From CAZMBI01 sp964564675 (GTDB taxonomy: Bacteria > Pseudomonadota > Alphaproteobacteria > Rickettsiales > UBA3002): a stretch of DNA of 64,000 bases. Below the pieces are notes generated by a model that searched no databases, was not told the DNA's origin, and worked only from the letters and a program-made list of their open reading frames with translations. Position numbers and translations under genes: made by a program. The DNA lies in assembly GCA_964564675.1 (NCBI GenBank), contig CAZMBI010000010.1, positions 1 to 64,000 on the forward strand, given 5' to 3'. This document shows positions 33,071 through 42,104 of the stretch, in pieces (the first letter of the stretch is position 1; each line of letters opens with the position of its first letter).

Positions 33071-34393
33071 TTACTTGAATACGCCTGTTTTACGTAGCAT
33101 ATTTGCGAGATCCTTGTTGCGCGGGAGAACCCCCAGCCATTGGAATTGGCCCGTGATGCGGCCATTTTCATCTTCACCGCGAGGCTGAAACGTAAAGAGA
33201 TCTTGCATAACGACTGTATCGTTCTCAAGACCCACCACTTCCGTGATATTGGTGAGGCGGCGTGACCCGTCTTTAAAGCGGTTCACTTGTAAAATAATGC
33301 TCAACGCCGAAACGATTTGCTGCCGGATAAATTTCTGGCTTAAATGCATCTCACCCATATCCACCATGTTTTCCAGTCGCATAATCGCATCGCGCGGGCT
33401 GTTGGCATGCATGGTGGCCAGCGATCCCTCGTGCCCGCAATTCATGGCTTGCAGCATATCAAACGCCTCCGCGCCGCGCACCTCACCGAGGATAATGCGG
33501 TCAGGCCGCATGCGCAGCGCGTTACGCGTCAAGTCCCGAATATTCACTTCTTCGGTACGGTCGCCAAGGCTTGTAGGCTCTTTGGTTTCCAGACGCACCA
33601 CGTGCGGTTGCTGCAGTTGCAGTTCGGCCGAATCTTCAATGGTGACAATACGCTCACTGCGGTTAATATATTGCGACAGCGCGTTAAGCATGGTGGTCTT
33701 GCCGGCGCCGGTCCCGCCGCTGATCACCATATTCAGTTTGGTTTGCGCGCAGGCTTTCAGAAAATTTGCCACCTGTTCAGTCAGCACGTGGGTTTGCACC
33801 ATGCTGTCCAGCGTAATCTGATGCGCCGGGAATTTGCGAATGGAAATGTGCGCCCCGTCAACGGCCATGGGCGGCAGAATGATATTGACGCGGCTGCCGT
33901 CCTCCAGGCGGGTATCGATCATCGGGCGCTTGGGGTCTATCTCTCGCTCAACCGACTTCAGAAGTTCCTGAGCAAAGGCGAGTACTTCCTCCGTTGTCTG
34001 AAAGGTTAAATTTGTTGCTTCCAGGATACCGGCGCGCTCAACATAAACCGGTCCGGCGCCGTTAATCAGGATGTCGTTGATCGAATCATCCTGCATCAGC
34101 TGATTAATATGCGGGATATTGGACGGCTCCTGCCTGCGAGTGGCCATAGGCTCGGCTTGCATCGGCACCGACTCGGCCATCTCCGCCTCATCGCTTGCCG
34201 GTATGACCGGTTCGGCAGGTTGCGCCATTTGCTCCGCAACGGCCAGCTCAATCGGGCTGGGTTCCGCCTCGGACCGCGTTGTTTGACCATGCGTTTCTGC
34301 ATTATAATGAGAAAACGGCTCAGGCGATTCCATGGGAGTAGTTAGAGACTCTAAGCGCTTTTCCTGAAACTCCGTCTTACGACTGGAAAACAT
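33071..34393 (-). CDS. cpaF: CpaF/TadA-type secretion ATPase, first copy
   Basis: 440 residues. An N-terminal extension of about 85 residues rich in Glu, Pro and Met (not present in the second copy) precedes the conserved LMQDDSINDILINGAG. The ATPase core has Walker A ISGGTGAGKTTMLNAL, TIEDSAELQLQ and RIILGEVRGAEAFDMLQAMNCGHEGSLATMHAN. The start ATG 34393 has AGGTAGG upstream. It follows rpoN by about 120 nt of AT-rich DNA containing an inverted repeat. Two adjacent diverged copies may make a mixed hexamer or serve two machines; this cannot be told from sequence. Confidence 0.9.
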   Translation of the reverse strand: MFSSRKTEFQEKRLESLTTPMESPEPFSHYNAETHGQTTRSEAEPSPIELAVAEQMAQPAEPVIPASDEAEMAESVPMQAEPMATRRQEPSNIPHINQLMQDDSINDILINGAGPVYVERAGILEATNLTFQTTEEVLAFAQELLKSVEREIDPKRPMIDTRLEDGSRVNIILPPMAVDGAHISIRKFPAHQITLDSMVQTHVLTEQVANFLKACAQTKLNMVISGGTGAGKTTMLNALSQYINRSERIVTIEDSAELQLQQPHVVRLETKEPTSLGDRTEEVNIRDLTRNALRMRPDRIILGEVRGAEAFDMLQAMNCGHEGSLATMHANSPRDAIMRLENMVDMGEMHLSQKFIRQQIVSALSIILQVNRFKDGSRRLTNITEVVGLENDTVVMQDLFTFQPRGEDENGRITGQFQWLGVLPRNKDLANMLRKTGVFK

Positions 34394-34406
34394 AGTTGCC
34401 TACCTT

Positions 34407-34435
34407 AATCACGTATTATTTTTTGGGACGTGATT
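34407..34435. promoter_or_regulatory. Inverted repeat in the cpaF leader
   Basis: AATCACGT (34407-34414) and ACGTGATT (34428-34435) are perfect inverted arms 13 nt apart. The right arm is part of a further palindrome ACGTGATTCACGT (34428-34440). It could be an operator, or an RNA hairpin covering the leader just before the cpaF ribosome site. Confidence 0.45.
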
Positions 34436-34482
34436 CACGTCATATACATAAAGAGTATATCAACTATTTTATTTCGAATCGC

Positions 34483-34497
34483 TTAACGAAGTGTTAC
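34483..34497 (-). promoter_or_regulatory. CtrA-like half-match upstream of cpaF
   Basis: TTAA (34483-34486), seven bases, TTAC (34494-34497), about 90-105 nt upstream of the cpaF ATG; the same near-match as before divK. A second weaker one, TTAA-N7-TAAT, begins at 34505. AT-rich background makes this weak evidence. Confidence 0.22.
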
Positions 34498-34514
34498 AGT
34501 TTGGTTAAGATTTG

Positions 34515-35978
34515 CTAATTTTTTGATTTTTGCCGGCGGCGGATCACAGAGGAAGGGATATGCATGGCCTCGCGGTATTTAGCGACGGTCCGGCGGGCAA
34601 TATCAATGTTTTTATTTCTCAGCATATTAACAATCGCATCATCGGACAGCACCCGCTCCGGCGCCTCGCCGTCGATCAGCTCCTTGATATAAAACATGAC
34701 GGTTTTGCTGGAGACGTCATCCGCGCCGCTGGAAGAGGATACGGAGGAGGTGAAGAAATACTTCAACTCAAAGATACCACGCGGCGTAGAAATAAACTTA
34801 TTGGTTGTAACGCGGCTGACCGTGCTTTCATGCAGATCCACCTGCAGCGAGATGTCTTTCAGCGTCAGCGGCCGCAAAAACTGAATACCATACAGTAGAA
34901 ACTGTTCCTGTTGACGGATAATCTCGGTGGAAACCTTCAAAATGCTCTGTGCCCGCTGGTCGATCGCGCGGATCAGCCAATTGGCCTGGGCCAGCTGCTC
35001 CGAAATATACTTCTTGTCGTCGCGCGCCTGCACCCGCGTGTCGAGTTGCTGGCAATACGGTTGATCCACCAGCACTTTCGGCAACACATCATGGTTCAAC
35101 TCCACAAACCAGGTGCCGTCCTTGCCCTGACGCACAAACACATCGGGCACAACCGGCTGCGCCAGATCGTTGATAAACCGGCGCGCCGGGAACGGATCGA
35201 GCAGGCGGATTTGGCTGAGCATATCGGCGAAATCCTCATCGCTTGCCTGACAGGCAGCCTGCAAAGCGCCGAGCTCACCGCACTCCAGCAGCTGGATATG
35301 TTCCAGAAAGCACGCCATCATCGGGTCATACCAGTTGCGCTCGCGCAATTGCAGCGCCAGGCATTCCTGCAGTTCATGCGCGAACACGCCGGCCGGGTCA
35401 AAGCCTTTCAGCTGTGCCAGCGTCGCCTCCACCAACTCGGTATCAACCTGTAATTGCTGCGCCAGCTCGGCCGGGCTTTCCCGCAAATAGCCGCCGTCAT
35501 CAAGCATTTCAATCAGTTGCTGACCGATCATCCGCAAAACAGGGTCATCGATATCGACATGTAATTGCTCGTTGAGATGTTCGCGCAGTGTCACCTCACT
35601 GGAAACCGTCTGCTCCAGCGTGCGCTCATCATCTTCAAACCCACGGGCCCCGCCAATGCCCTGATAGCTGCGGCCCATCTCATGATATGCCGACATATCC
35701 TGCGCGTCGTGCTGCCAGCCATCGCCGTAATTACTATCCAGCGCCTCGGCACGGTTCTGCCCTCCTTCTGGCTGCTGAGCCTGCTCCGCGTCACCGGACG
35801 CACCCTCCGCCGCCTCGCCATCCTCACGGGTGAGCAAGGGGTTACGCTCCAGTTCCTCTTCCACGAAAGCATTGAGTTCGGCGGCGGAAAACTGCAGCAG
35901 CTTGATCGACTGCTGCAACTGCGCGGTCATCACCAGCGACTGACTTTGGCGTAATTCGAGTTTTTGCGTGGGTTTCAT
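34515..35978 (-). CDS. rpoN: RNA polymerase sigma-54 factor
   Basis: 487 residues: region I starts MKPTQKLELRQSQSLVMTAQ and continues QQSIKLLQFS, a Gln/Glu/Ala-rich acidic region II spans about 50-120, then the core-binding domain, the HTH (KDISLQVDLHESTVSRVTTNK) and the C-terminal RpoN box ARRTVAKYREAM. It is 2 nt downstream of lptB, the usual alphaproteobacterial arrangement. The hpf and ptsN genes that normally follow are absent; two cpaF genes take their place. Confidence 0.97.
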   Translation of the reverse strand: MKPTQKLELRQSQSLVMTAQLQQSIKLLQFSAAELNAFVEEELERNPLLTREDGEAAEGASGDAEQAQQPEGGQNRAEALDSNYGDGWQHDAQDMSAYHEMGRSYQGIGGARGFEDDERTLEQTVSSEVTLREHLNEQLHVDIDDPVLRMIGQQLIEMLDDGGYLRESPAELAQQLQVDTELVEATLAQLKGFDPAGVFAHELQECLALQLRERNWYDPMMACFLEHIQLLECGELGALQAACQASDEDFADMLSQIRLLDPFPARRFINDLAQPVVPDVFVRQGKDGTWFVELNHDVLPKVLVDQPYCQQLDTRVQARDDKKYISEQLAQANWLIRAIDQRAQSILKVSTEIIRQQEQFLLYGIQFLRPLTLKDISLQVDLHESTVSRVTTNKFISTPRGIFELKYFFTSSVSSSSGADDVSSKTVMFYIKELIDGEAPERVLSDDAIVNMLRNKNIDIARRTVAKYREAMHIPSSVIRRRQKSKN

Positions 35979-35980
35979 CG

Positions 35981-36793
35981 CTAAACGCTGAAGGACTCGC
36001 CGAGATAGACCCGACGCACTTCTTTATTCTCCACGATTTCGGACGGACTGCCTTCCATCAGCACCATGCCGTCATGAATAATATAGGCGCGGTCGATAAT
36101 ATCGAGTGTCTCGCGCACATTATGATCCGTAATCAGCACCCCGATGCCGCGGTTTTTCAAGGTCGAGACAATCTCGCGCACATCGGAAATGGCAATCGGA
36201 TCAATCCCGGCCAGCGGCTCATCAAGCAGGATGAACGAGGGGCGCGAAGCCAGCGCACGGGCGATTTCCACCCGCCGCCGCTCGCCGCCGGAAAGCGCCA
36301 CAGCGGGCGATTGACGCAGATGGGTGATCGAAAATTCGGCCAGTAAATCATCCAGCAGCACGTGGCGCCGTTGCGGTTCGGGTTCGGTCACCTCCAGCAC
36401 CGCCATAATATTTTGTTCCACCGTCAGCCCGCGAAAAATCGAGGCTTCCTGTGGCAGATAGCCGATACCCAGGCGCGCCCGGCGGTACATCGGCAGGTTG
36501 GTAATATCCGTGCCATCCAGCGTGATTGTGCCGTAATCCGGGTTCACCAAGCCGGTAATCATATAAAAACACGTGGTTTTACCGGCGCCGTTGGGGCCAA
36601 GCAGGCCGACCGCTTCGCCGCGCGCCACTTCCAGGCTGACATTGCGCACCACCGGCCGCTTGGCAAACTGCTTACCAATGTGATGCACGCCCAGCCCGTC
36701 ATTGCTGGCAACTAGGCTCGGCCCGTCCTGCGCACTCATCTCAGCCGGCGCGCGCGGGCCTTTCTCACGGGATTTAGCAAATAATAATACCAT
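35981..36793 (-). CDS. lptB: LPS export ABC transporter ATP-binding protein
   Basis: 270 residues, with Walker A GLLGPNGAGKTTCFYM, LPQEASIFRGLTVEQN (typical Q-loop of LptB), signature ALSGGERRRVEIARAL and Walker B FILLDEPLAGIDP with the His-switch ITDHNVRETL. An N-terminal leader of about 35 residues precedes the domain. LptB drives LPS extraction from the inner membrane with LptFG, not encoded here. In the kdsD-lptC-lptA-lptB-rpoN operon, 12 nt after lptA. Confidence 0.96.
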   Translation of the reverse strand: MVLLFAKSREKGPRAPAEMSAQDGPSLVASNDGLGVHHIGKQFAKRPVVRNVSLEVARGEAVGLLGPNGAGKTTCFYMITGLVNPDYGTITLDGTDITNLPMYRRARLGIGYLPQEASIFRGLTVEQNIMAVLEVTEPEPQRRHVLLDDLLAEFSITHLRQSPAVALSGGERRRVEIARALASRPSFILLDEPLAGIDPIAISDVREIVSTLKNRGIGVLITDHNVRETLDIIDRAYIIHDGMVLMEGSPSEIVENKEVRRVYLGESFSV

Positions 36794-36805
36794 ACGGCCC
36801 TGATA

Positions 36806-37369
36806 CTACTGGTTTTCCTCGGGAATGAACAGCCCTTTTACACGTCCGGAGCCGCTGCCGCCGCCCGGCGCGTTGAGGATACTCTTGCCGGTGGCAAGAT
36901 TATATACCAGATCATTGCCTGTTAACACGTTCTGTCCGCGCGTGAGTACCACGTTTTGCGTCATGGTGATGGTGCCGCCATCAACGTCATAATTGGCTCT
37001 TGCTGACTGCGCGGTTTCTTCCGGGCTGGTGAACAGCACCTCACCCTCGGCGATGATGCGCGAGATCCCGCGCGCGGCCATGGCACCGCCGGCGCTGCCG
37101 CCGGTTTCATTGCTGCCGCCCTTGTAAAACACCGTCATGCGCTGGGATTTCATGTTGATATCACCCTGCCGCGCCATCACGTTGCCTGTAAAAATCGCCT
37201 GCTGTTCGTTTTGCCGCACCTCCAGCGTGTCGGCAGTGATTTCAATCGGCTGGTTCGTGTTATGTGCCGGGCTCGGGGCTTGCGCCATGCCCGGCGCACT
37301 GCTCAGCAACCCGGCCAGCAGTCCTATGATCGCCACCGCCAGTCCCATACGCTGCACCCTATTCACCAT
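36806..37369 (-). CDS. lptA: LPS transport periplasmic protein LptA
   Basis: 187 residues with a signal peptide (hydrophobic LAVAIIGLLAGLLSSAPGMAQA, cleavage likely after AQA) and an OstA/LptA jelly-roll domain: PIEITADTLEVRQNEQQAIFTGNVMARQG and GEVLFTSPEETAQS. It forms the periplasmic bridge for LPS. The start overlaps the lptC 3' end by 11 nt; ATG at 37348 is an alternative start that would shorten the signal n-region. Confidence 0.92.
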   Translation of the reverse strand: MVNRVQRMGLAVAIIGLLAGLLSSAPGMAQAPSPAHNTNQPIEITADTLEVRQNEQQAIFTGNVMARQGDINMKSQRMTVFYKGGSNETGGSAGGAMAARGISRIIAEGEVLFTSPEETAQSARANYDVDGGTITMTQNVVLTRGQNVLTGNDLVYNLATGKSILNAPGGGSGSGRVKGLFIPEENQ

Positions 37370-38021
37370 TCGTCCTCACTTTCAGCACCACGCCGTTAAT
37401 AAACTGCAATGTCCCGTCACCGTGGCGCAGGATGAAGCCATTTGCCTCCAGTTCGCCGGTCGGGCCGAAGCCGGTAACTTTGTCCTCGCCACGGGCAACC
37501 CGCGTGTTCATATCGATATCCACCGTTTGCGTCTGAAACTCATAACCGTCCTGATGGAACAGGCGCACATTATCGCGCAGCTGCATGGTTTTCGCCTCGT
37601 TATCAATAGTGCCTTTATCGGCTTTTACGCTCAGCCACGTATTATCCTGCGTTAACAAGTCGGCCTGTACATTCTTCAGGACAATCGTCTGATCATCCTG
37701 CTGTAGGGCGGAGTCGGCGGTCACCAGATAGGGCTGATTTTTATCGTCCACTCCCTGAAAAGACGGGTTGGTCATCACCGGCATGGTCTGGGTGTTATCA
37801 TTGACGGTGGAAAAGGCGATACGCAGGCCTTCTTCGTCGGCATTGATCACCGGCAGTACGATAATAGCCAGAATGAGCAGCGCCGACAGCGCGCCCAAGA
37901 ACATCTTGCTGAACAGGACAAACCGCGTATAGCGCGTGATGGACCCAAGCAGATATTCCGCGTCGCGCCGGCCTAGCCGGTGCTTAGGTTTGCCCAGGAT
38001 GGGTTTTTCAATACTTGCCAT
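37359..38021 (-). CDS. lptC: LPS export protein LptC
   Basis: 220 residues from ATG 38021. The longer frame to 38069 would overlap kdsD and begin with non-family residues. A short cytoplasmic N-terminus, one membrane anchor (SKMFLGALSALLILAIIVLPVI) and a periplasmic LptC/YrbK domain with NPSFQGVDDKNQPYLVTADSA are visible. Receives LPS from LptBFG and passes it to LptA. 23 nt downstream of kdsD. Confidence 0.9.
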   Translation of the reverse strand: MASIEKPILGKPKHRLGRRDAEYLLGSITRYTRFVLFSKMFLGALSALLILAIIVLPVINADEEGLRIAFSTVNDNTQTMPVMTNPSFQGVDDKNQPYLVTADSALQQDDQTIVLKNVQADLLTQDNTWLSVKADKGTIDNEAKTMQLRDNVRLFHQDGYEFQTQTVDIDMNTRVARGEDKVTGFGPTGELEANGFILRHGDGTLQFINGVVLKVRTNGE

Positions 38022-38044
38022 GACTGCCTCATACCTCAGTATGC

Positions 38045-39031
38045 TTACACAATACCGGCACGCAGACAATCGTGAATATGCAGGATACCAACTGGCTGAC
38101 GCGCGTCATTGACGACGAATAAGCAGGTGATCGCCTTGCGATTCATGATGCCAAGCGCCTCGGCGGCCAGCATACGCGGGTGGGCGGTCACCGGGTGTTC
38201 GGTCATCACCTCGCCCGCCGTTTTGTTCAGCAGGTTGCCGGCCATGTGACGGCGCAAATCGCCGTCGGTGATAATCCCCTGCAGCGCCTTGTCCTTAACC
38301 ACGCCGACACAGCCGAAACGCTTGGCCGTCATCTCCAGCAGCACCGCATCCATCGTCTGCTCGGGCCCGGTCAGCGGCAATTCGTCCGCGCCGTGCATCA
38401 GGCCTTCCACATGCAAAAAGGCCTGACCAAGCTTGCCGCCGGGATGATAAATTCCGAATTCCTCACGGGTGAAGCCGCGCCGCTCCAGCAGCGCCATGGC
38501 CAGCGCGTCGCCATAGGCCAACATCATGATGGTCGAGGTGGTCGGCGCGCCGGTGGGCGAAGCCTCCGGCACTTCCGGCAGAACAATGGCAATATCGGCA
38601 GCCTCCACCAGCATCGATCCACTGCGGCGCACCAACGCAATCAGCGGGATGGAAAAGCGCCGGGTGTAAGTGATGATATCATGCAGCTCGGCGGTTTCCC
38701 CGGAGTTGGACAGTAGCAACACCGCGTCATCGCCGGTAATCATGCCCAGATCGCCGTGACTGGCCTCGCTGGGATGAACAAAATGCGCCGGTGTGCCGGT
38801 GGAGGCAAATGTCGCCGCCATTTTGCGCGCGATATGGCCGCTTTTGCCCATGCCGCTGACGATCAGCCGCCCATTCAGCCCGGCAACGGTGTGCAGGGTC
38901 TCGATAAAGCGGCCGTCAAGCGCATCGGAGACCGCCTGCAGGCCCTGCATCTCCTGCGCAATGACGGCGCGGGCACTGGCCAGCAGATTATCATCTGCGG
39001 GAGAGACTGGTTGGAAGTTGGCTAGCATCAT
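38045..39031 (-). CDS. kdsD: D-arabinose-5-phosphate isomerase
   Basis: Converts ribulose-5-P to arabinose-5-P, the precursor of Kdo. 328 residues: a SIS domain with LIVSGMGKSGHIARKMAATFASTGTPA, HPSEASHGDLGMI and LLLSNSGETAEL, then two CBS domains (about 205-325), the first with VVKDKALQGIITDGDLRRHM. It starts next to the rnd stop with no gap and leads the lpt genes, giving a Kdo/LPS-export operon. Confidence 0.95.
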   Translation of the reverse strand: MMLANFQPVSPADDNLLASARAVIAQEMQGLQAVSDALDGRFIETLHTVAGLNGRLIVSGMGKSGHIARKMAATFASTGTPAHFVHPSEASHGDLGMITGDDAVLLLSNSGETAELHDIITYTRRFSIPLIALVRRSGSMLVEAADIAIVLPEVPEASPTGAPTTSTIMMLAYGDALAMALLERRGFTREEFGIYHPGGKLGQAFLHVEGLMHGADELPLTGPEQTMDAVLLEMTAKRFGCVGVVKDKALQGIITDGDLRRHMAGNLLNKTAGEVMTEHPVTAHPRMLAAEALGIMNRKAITCLFVVNDARQPVGILHIHDCLRAGIV

Positions 39032-39646
39032 CTATACATGCGCAAAAATATCCACATCGCCCCATCCGGCCAGATCCAGCTCGGCGCGGGCCGGTAGGCA
39101 GGCAAACAGCTTATGCGCCAGCTCCGTTCTATCCTCGCGCGCCAGGCGCTCATTGAAGGCATCCCGCAACGCGTGCAGGTAGAGCACATCAGCGGCGGCA
39201 TAATCGATCTGCTCGCGGCTCAGGCTCGGCGCGCCCCAGTCGGAGGATTGCTGTTGTTTGGAAATCTCCTGACCGAGCAATTCCTTGCACACATCCTTAA
39301 AGCCGTGCTTGTCGGTGTAGGTGCGCACCAGCCGCGAGGCGATTTTCGTACAATAGACCGGCGCGCACCACACACCGAGATAATGGCGGATAATAGCCAG
39401 ATCGAAGCGCGCGAAATGAAACAGCTTGGTGCGCCCGGCATCACCCAACAGGGCGGTGAGATTGGGCGCGTCATATACGCCGGGAGCAAACTGCACGAGG
39501 TGGGCGTCACCGTTGCCGTCGGAAAGCTGCACCACGCACAGCCGGTCACGCCCCGGCTGTAGCCCCATGGCCTCGCTGTCTACTGCAACATCGCCTTTCA
39601 GCTGCACATCGCCCGGCAAATCGCCGTGATGAAGGTAATTGGTCAT
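39032..39646 (-). CDS. rnd: Ribonuclease D-type 3'-5' exonuclease
   Basis: Short form of 204 residues containing only the DEDD exonuclease domain, without HRDC domains: VAVDSEAMGL (Asp, Glu), FHFARFDLAIIRHYLG (Asp) and DYAAADVLYLHALRD (Tyr, Asp). Such short forms precede kdsD in many alphaproteobacteria. AAAGGAAACG upstream of ATG 39646 is a good ribosome site. Processes RNA 3' ends; exact substrates unknown. Confidence 0.92.
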   Translation of the reverse strand: MTNYLHHGDLPGDVQLKGDVAVDSEAMGLQPGRDRLCVVQLSDGNGDAHLVQFAPGVYDAPNLTALLGDAGRTKLFHFARFDLAIIRHYLGVWCAPVYCTKIASRLVRTYTDKHGFKDVCKELLGQEISKQQQSSDWGAPSLSREQIDYAAADVLYLHALRDAFNERLAREDRTELAHKLFACLPARAELDLAGWGDVDIFAHV

Positions 39647-39713
39647 ATCGTTTCCTTTTTCTTAAACCCCATAGCCGTGCCGAACGCTATTGTCAAAGCG
39701 GCAATGCTCGCGC

Positions 39714-40604
39714 TTAAGCAAAATCCTCCAGCGTAAAGCGGTAGGCCTGGTTGCAAAACTGGCAGCGGGCCTCGATGGTGCCGTCTTCGGCCATCTCCTC
39801 GCGGCTGGGCGGCGGCATGCTTTGCAGCGTCTCGGCAATCTTGGCGCGCGAGCAGCGACACGCGGCGTTGAGTTCCACCGGATCATAGACCCACACGCCG
39901 TCTTCATGAAACAGCCGGTACAATACATCATGCAGCGGCAACTGGCTGTCGAGCAATTCGGCGTCGCTGAGCGTATTCAGCAGGGCCTGCACGCGCATCC
40001 AGGCATCGCCCGGCTGCTCGCCGATATCCTCCGGCATCCGCTCAATATAGATGCCCGAGGCGATCCACTGCGGACGCTCTTTGCCGGGTTCCTCGCGCGT
40101 ACCGATGGCTACATGAAAACGTGCCTGCAGCTGCTGCGACTGCGTGAAATAATGCTGCACGGTCTCGGTGATGGAGCCGCCTTCCAGCGGCACCACCCCC
40201 TGATAACGCTGCCCGCCCTCGCCCGGATCGAGCGTGATGGCTAAACAGCCGTCTTCGAAGAGTCGGGGTAACGGCTGTCTGGGCTCATCGCTCAGCCGCT
40301 CGGCATCGAATCCCGCATAGCCGCGCAGATTGCCGCCATGGGCTGCATCCACCACCAGCAACCTTACCGGGCCCTTGCTTTGCATCTGAATGGTGAGCAC
40401 GCCCTCGGTTTTGAGATTGGATGCCAGCATGGCGGCAACGACCAGTGTTTCGGCCAGCAACTCACCAACCACCGGCGGGTAGCGGTGACGCGCCACAATG
40501 GTATCAACCGCATCTTCCAGCCGCACGATGCGCCCGCGCACCGGCGCGTCGTGAATCATGAACGGAACGAGTTGATTTTGTGGGGAATGCGCTGTATCTG
40601 CCAT
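39714..40604 (-). CDS. hslO: Redox-regulated chaperone Hsp33
   Basis: 296 residues from ATG 40604; a TTG at 40640 would extend it but is less likely. The N-terminal Hsp33 domain has VPFMIHDAPVRGRIVRL and GELLAETLVVAAMLAS. The C-terminal zinc redox switch is present as CRCSRAKIAETL and ARCQFCNQAY, giving the CxC...CxxC four-cysteine centre. It holds unfolded proteins under oxidative heat stress. Not in an obvious operon. Confidence 0.95.
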   Translation of the reverse strand: MADTAHSPQNQLVPFMIHDAPVRGRIVRLEDAVDTIVARHRYPPVVGELLAETLVVAAMLASNLKTEGVLTIQMQSKGPVRLLVVDAAHGGNLRGYAGFDAERLSDEPRQPLPRLFEDGCLAITLDPGEGGQRYQGVVPLEGGSITETVQHYFTQSQQLQARFHVAIGTREEPGKERPQWIASGIYIERMPEDIGEQPGDAWMRVQALLNTLSDAELLDSQLPLHDVLYRLFHEDGVWVYDPVELNAACRCSRAKIAETLQSMPPPSREEMAEDGTIEARCQFCNQAYRFTLEDFA

Positions 40605-40651
40605 GGCGCTTAGGCATAGCGGCCATAGTGCGGCTGTCAACCATTCAGGCG

Positions 40652-41212
40652 CTAAAAGCGTGGCATCAACACCGCCGGATTGCGCCCACGGGCAAGGGCG
40701 GCGGCACTGGTATCCCCGCGACCGGGCGCAATCACCCGGCTGCCGCTTTCCCCCTCTGCCTGATAGGCGGTATTGGGCAGCACTTTCACCGACTGCTCGA
40801 CCGTGCCGTCGTCTTTGACATAGGGCGCTTCATTGACGAAAAACGGAGTGACTTGACCGCTCTCAAAGGCGCGCGGAGTCGCCGGCTTCACCGGCACCGC
40901 CTCAAAGGTCGTGTGGGTGACCGGGCGCATTGGAGCATGAAGGGGCGGCTCGCCCTGATAGCCGACCAGACGGTTGGTGATACCCGGCTGCGGGCGGTCA
41001 TAGCAGATAATATCGCTGAGTGCGTGGTAGCAATAGCCCTCCTGCGGCAGTTGCGGCGTGTCCGGTGGCGGGTTATAACGTGTATATTCCTGTACTTTTT
41101 CCGCTGAGTTATAAATCCCGCTGCGGACATAATGCGAGGCGCGCTCGGTATTCTCCACGATGGGGGTGCACGCGCTTACTGCCAGCACTACGATAATCCA
41201 GCCATAATTCAT
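40652..41212 (-). CDS. Putative lipoprotein, unknown function
   Basis: 186 residues with a short signal and lipobox (IIVVLAVSAC, acylated Cys at about residue 15), so probably lipid-anchored. After it come RYNPPPDTPQLPQEGYCYHALSD and IICYDRPQPG with two Cys, then RLVGYQGEPP, and a Pro/Gly-rich tail with low order. I recognise no named family. It overlaps the SDR gene upstream by 4 nt (ATGA), so the two are co-translated, and precedes hslO. Confidence 0.75.
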   Translation of the reverse strand: MNYGWIIVVLAVSACTPIVENTERASHYVRSGIYNSAEKVQEYTRYNPPPDTPQLPQEGYCYHALSDIICYDRPQPGITNRLVGYQGEPPLHAPMRPVTHTTFEAVPVKPATPRAFESGQVTPFFVNEAPYVKDDGTVEQSVKVLPNTAYQAEGESGSRVIAPGRGDTSAAALARGRNPAVLMPRF

Positions 41213-42081
41213 TGTCTGCTCCCTTGTTCCTCGGTAAGTAATGCCGTCAGCCCGTCTTTATAGGTCGGATATGCAAGTTTCATACCTAAATCGGCTTTGA
41301 GCTTATCGTTGCGCACGCGGCGGTTGGCGGCATAAAAACTACGCATCATGGGCGACATGTCGGCCGTGGCGAACGGCTCCGGCGGCGGAGGCGGCACGCC
41401 AAGCAATTCACAGGCATAGCTTATTACCGCCTCCGCTTCGGCGGGCAGATCATCGCAGACATTGACAATCTGATCACCCTGCCCGCTGGCCATGGCATGC
41501 AAAACGGCGGTGGCGATATCGGCCACATGTACGCGGGAAAACTGCACCCCTGAGCCGACAATCCGGCGCGCGCGGCCATCCAGCACCTGGCGGAGAGCGT
41601 TGCGCCCCGGCCCGTAAATCCCGGCCAGCCGGAAAATATGAAGCGGCACGCGCCGCCGCCCGGCCAGAAACTGCCAGTCCCGTTCCGCATCGCGGCGCGC
41701 CTGTGTGCGTGCATCATGCGGGTTGGCCGGCGTGGTTTCATCAACCCACGCACCGCCGCAATCGCCGTAAACCCCGGTGGAAGATAAATAGCCGATCCAT
41801 TGCAGATTGGGCAGCGGCCAGTCGGCAATGCGCCGCAGGGCGTTCGCCTGACCGTCGCCGGGCGGCACGGAAATCAACAGATGGGTAGCCGGCTCGGCCC
41901 ATACCGCCGCCGCCTGATCGGTCTGCTTCATGCGGATATCCTGCGCTTCATAGCGGGCGATCGTATCCGCATTGCGGCTCAGGCCGCTGATCTGCCAGCC
42001 TGCCGCCTGCAGCCGCGCGGCACAATAACCGGCGCTGTAGCCCATACCGTAGATGAGGCAATGCCGTGATTGATTCTGCAT
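41209..42081 (-). CDS. NAD(P)-dependent SDR/epimerase-like protein (YeeZ-like)
   Basis: 290 residues from ATG 42081. The extended SDR fold has an N-terminal nucleotide site CLIYGMGYSAGYCAARL, then IGYLSSTGVYGDCGG (Ser/Tyr active-site region) and FRLAGIYGPGRNAL. The later YxxxK is not obvious, so catalysis is uncertain. Similar proteins are annotated as sugar epimerase/dehydratase-like without known substrate. Coupled to the lipoprotein gene. Confidence 0.82.
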   Translation of the reverse strand: MQNQSRHCLIYGMGYSAGYCAARLQAAGWQISGLSRNADTIARYEAQDIRMKQTDQAAAVWAEPATHLLISVPPGDGQANALRRIADWPLPNLQWIGYLSSTGVYGDCGGAWVDETTPANPHDARTQARRDAERDWQFLAGRRRVPLHIFRLAGIYGPGRNALRQVLDGRARRIVGSGVQFSRVHVADIATAVLHAMASGQGDQIVNVCDDLPAEAEAVISYACELLGVPPPPPEPFATADMSPMMRSFYAANRRVRNDKLKADLGMKLAYPTYKDGLTALLTEEQGSRQ

Positions 42082-42104
42082 GCGCGCCACGATACATAAG
42101 AGCG

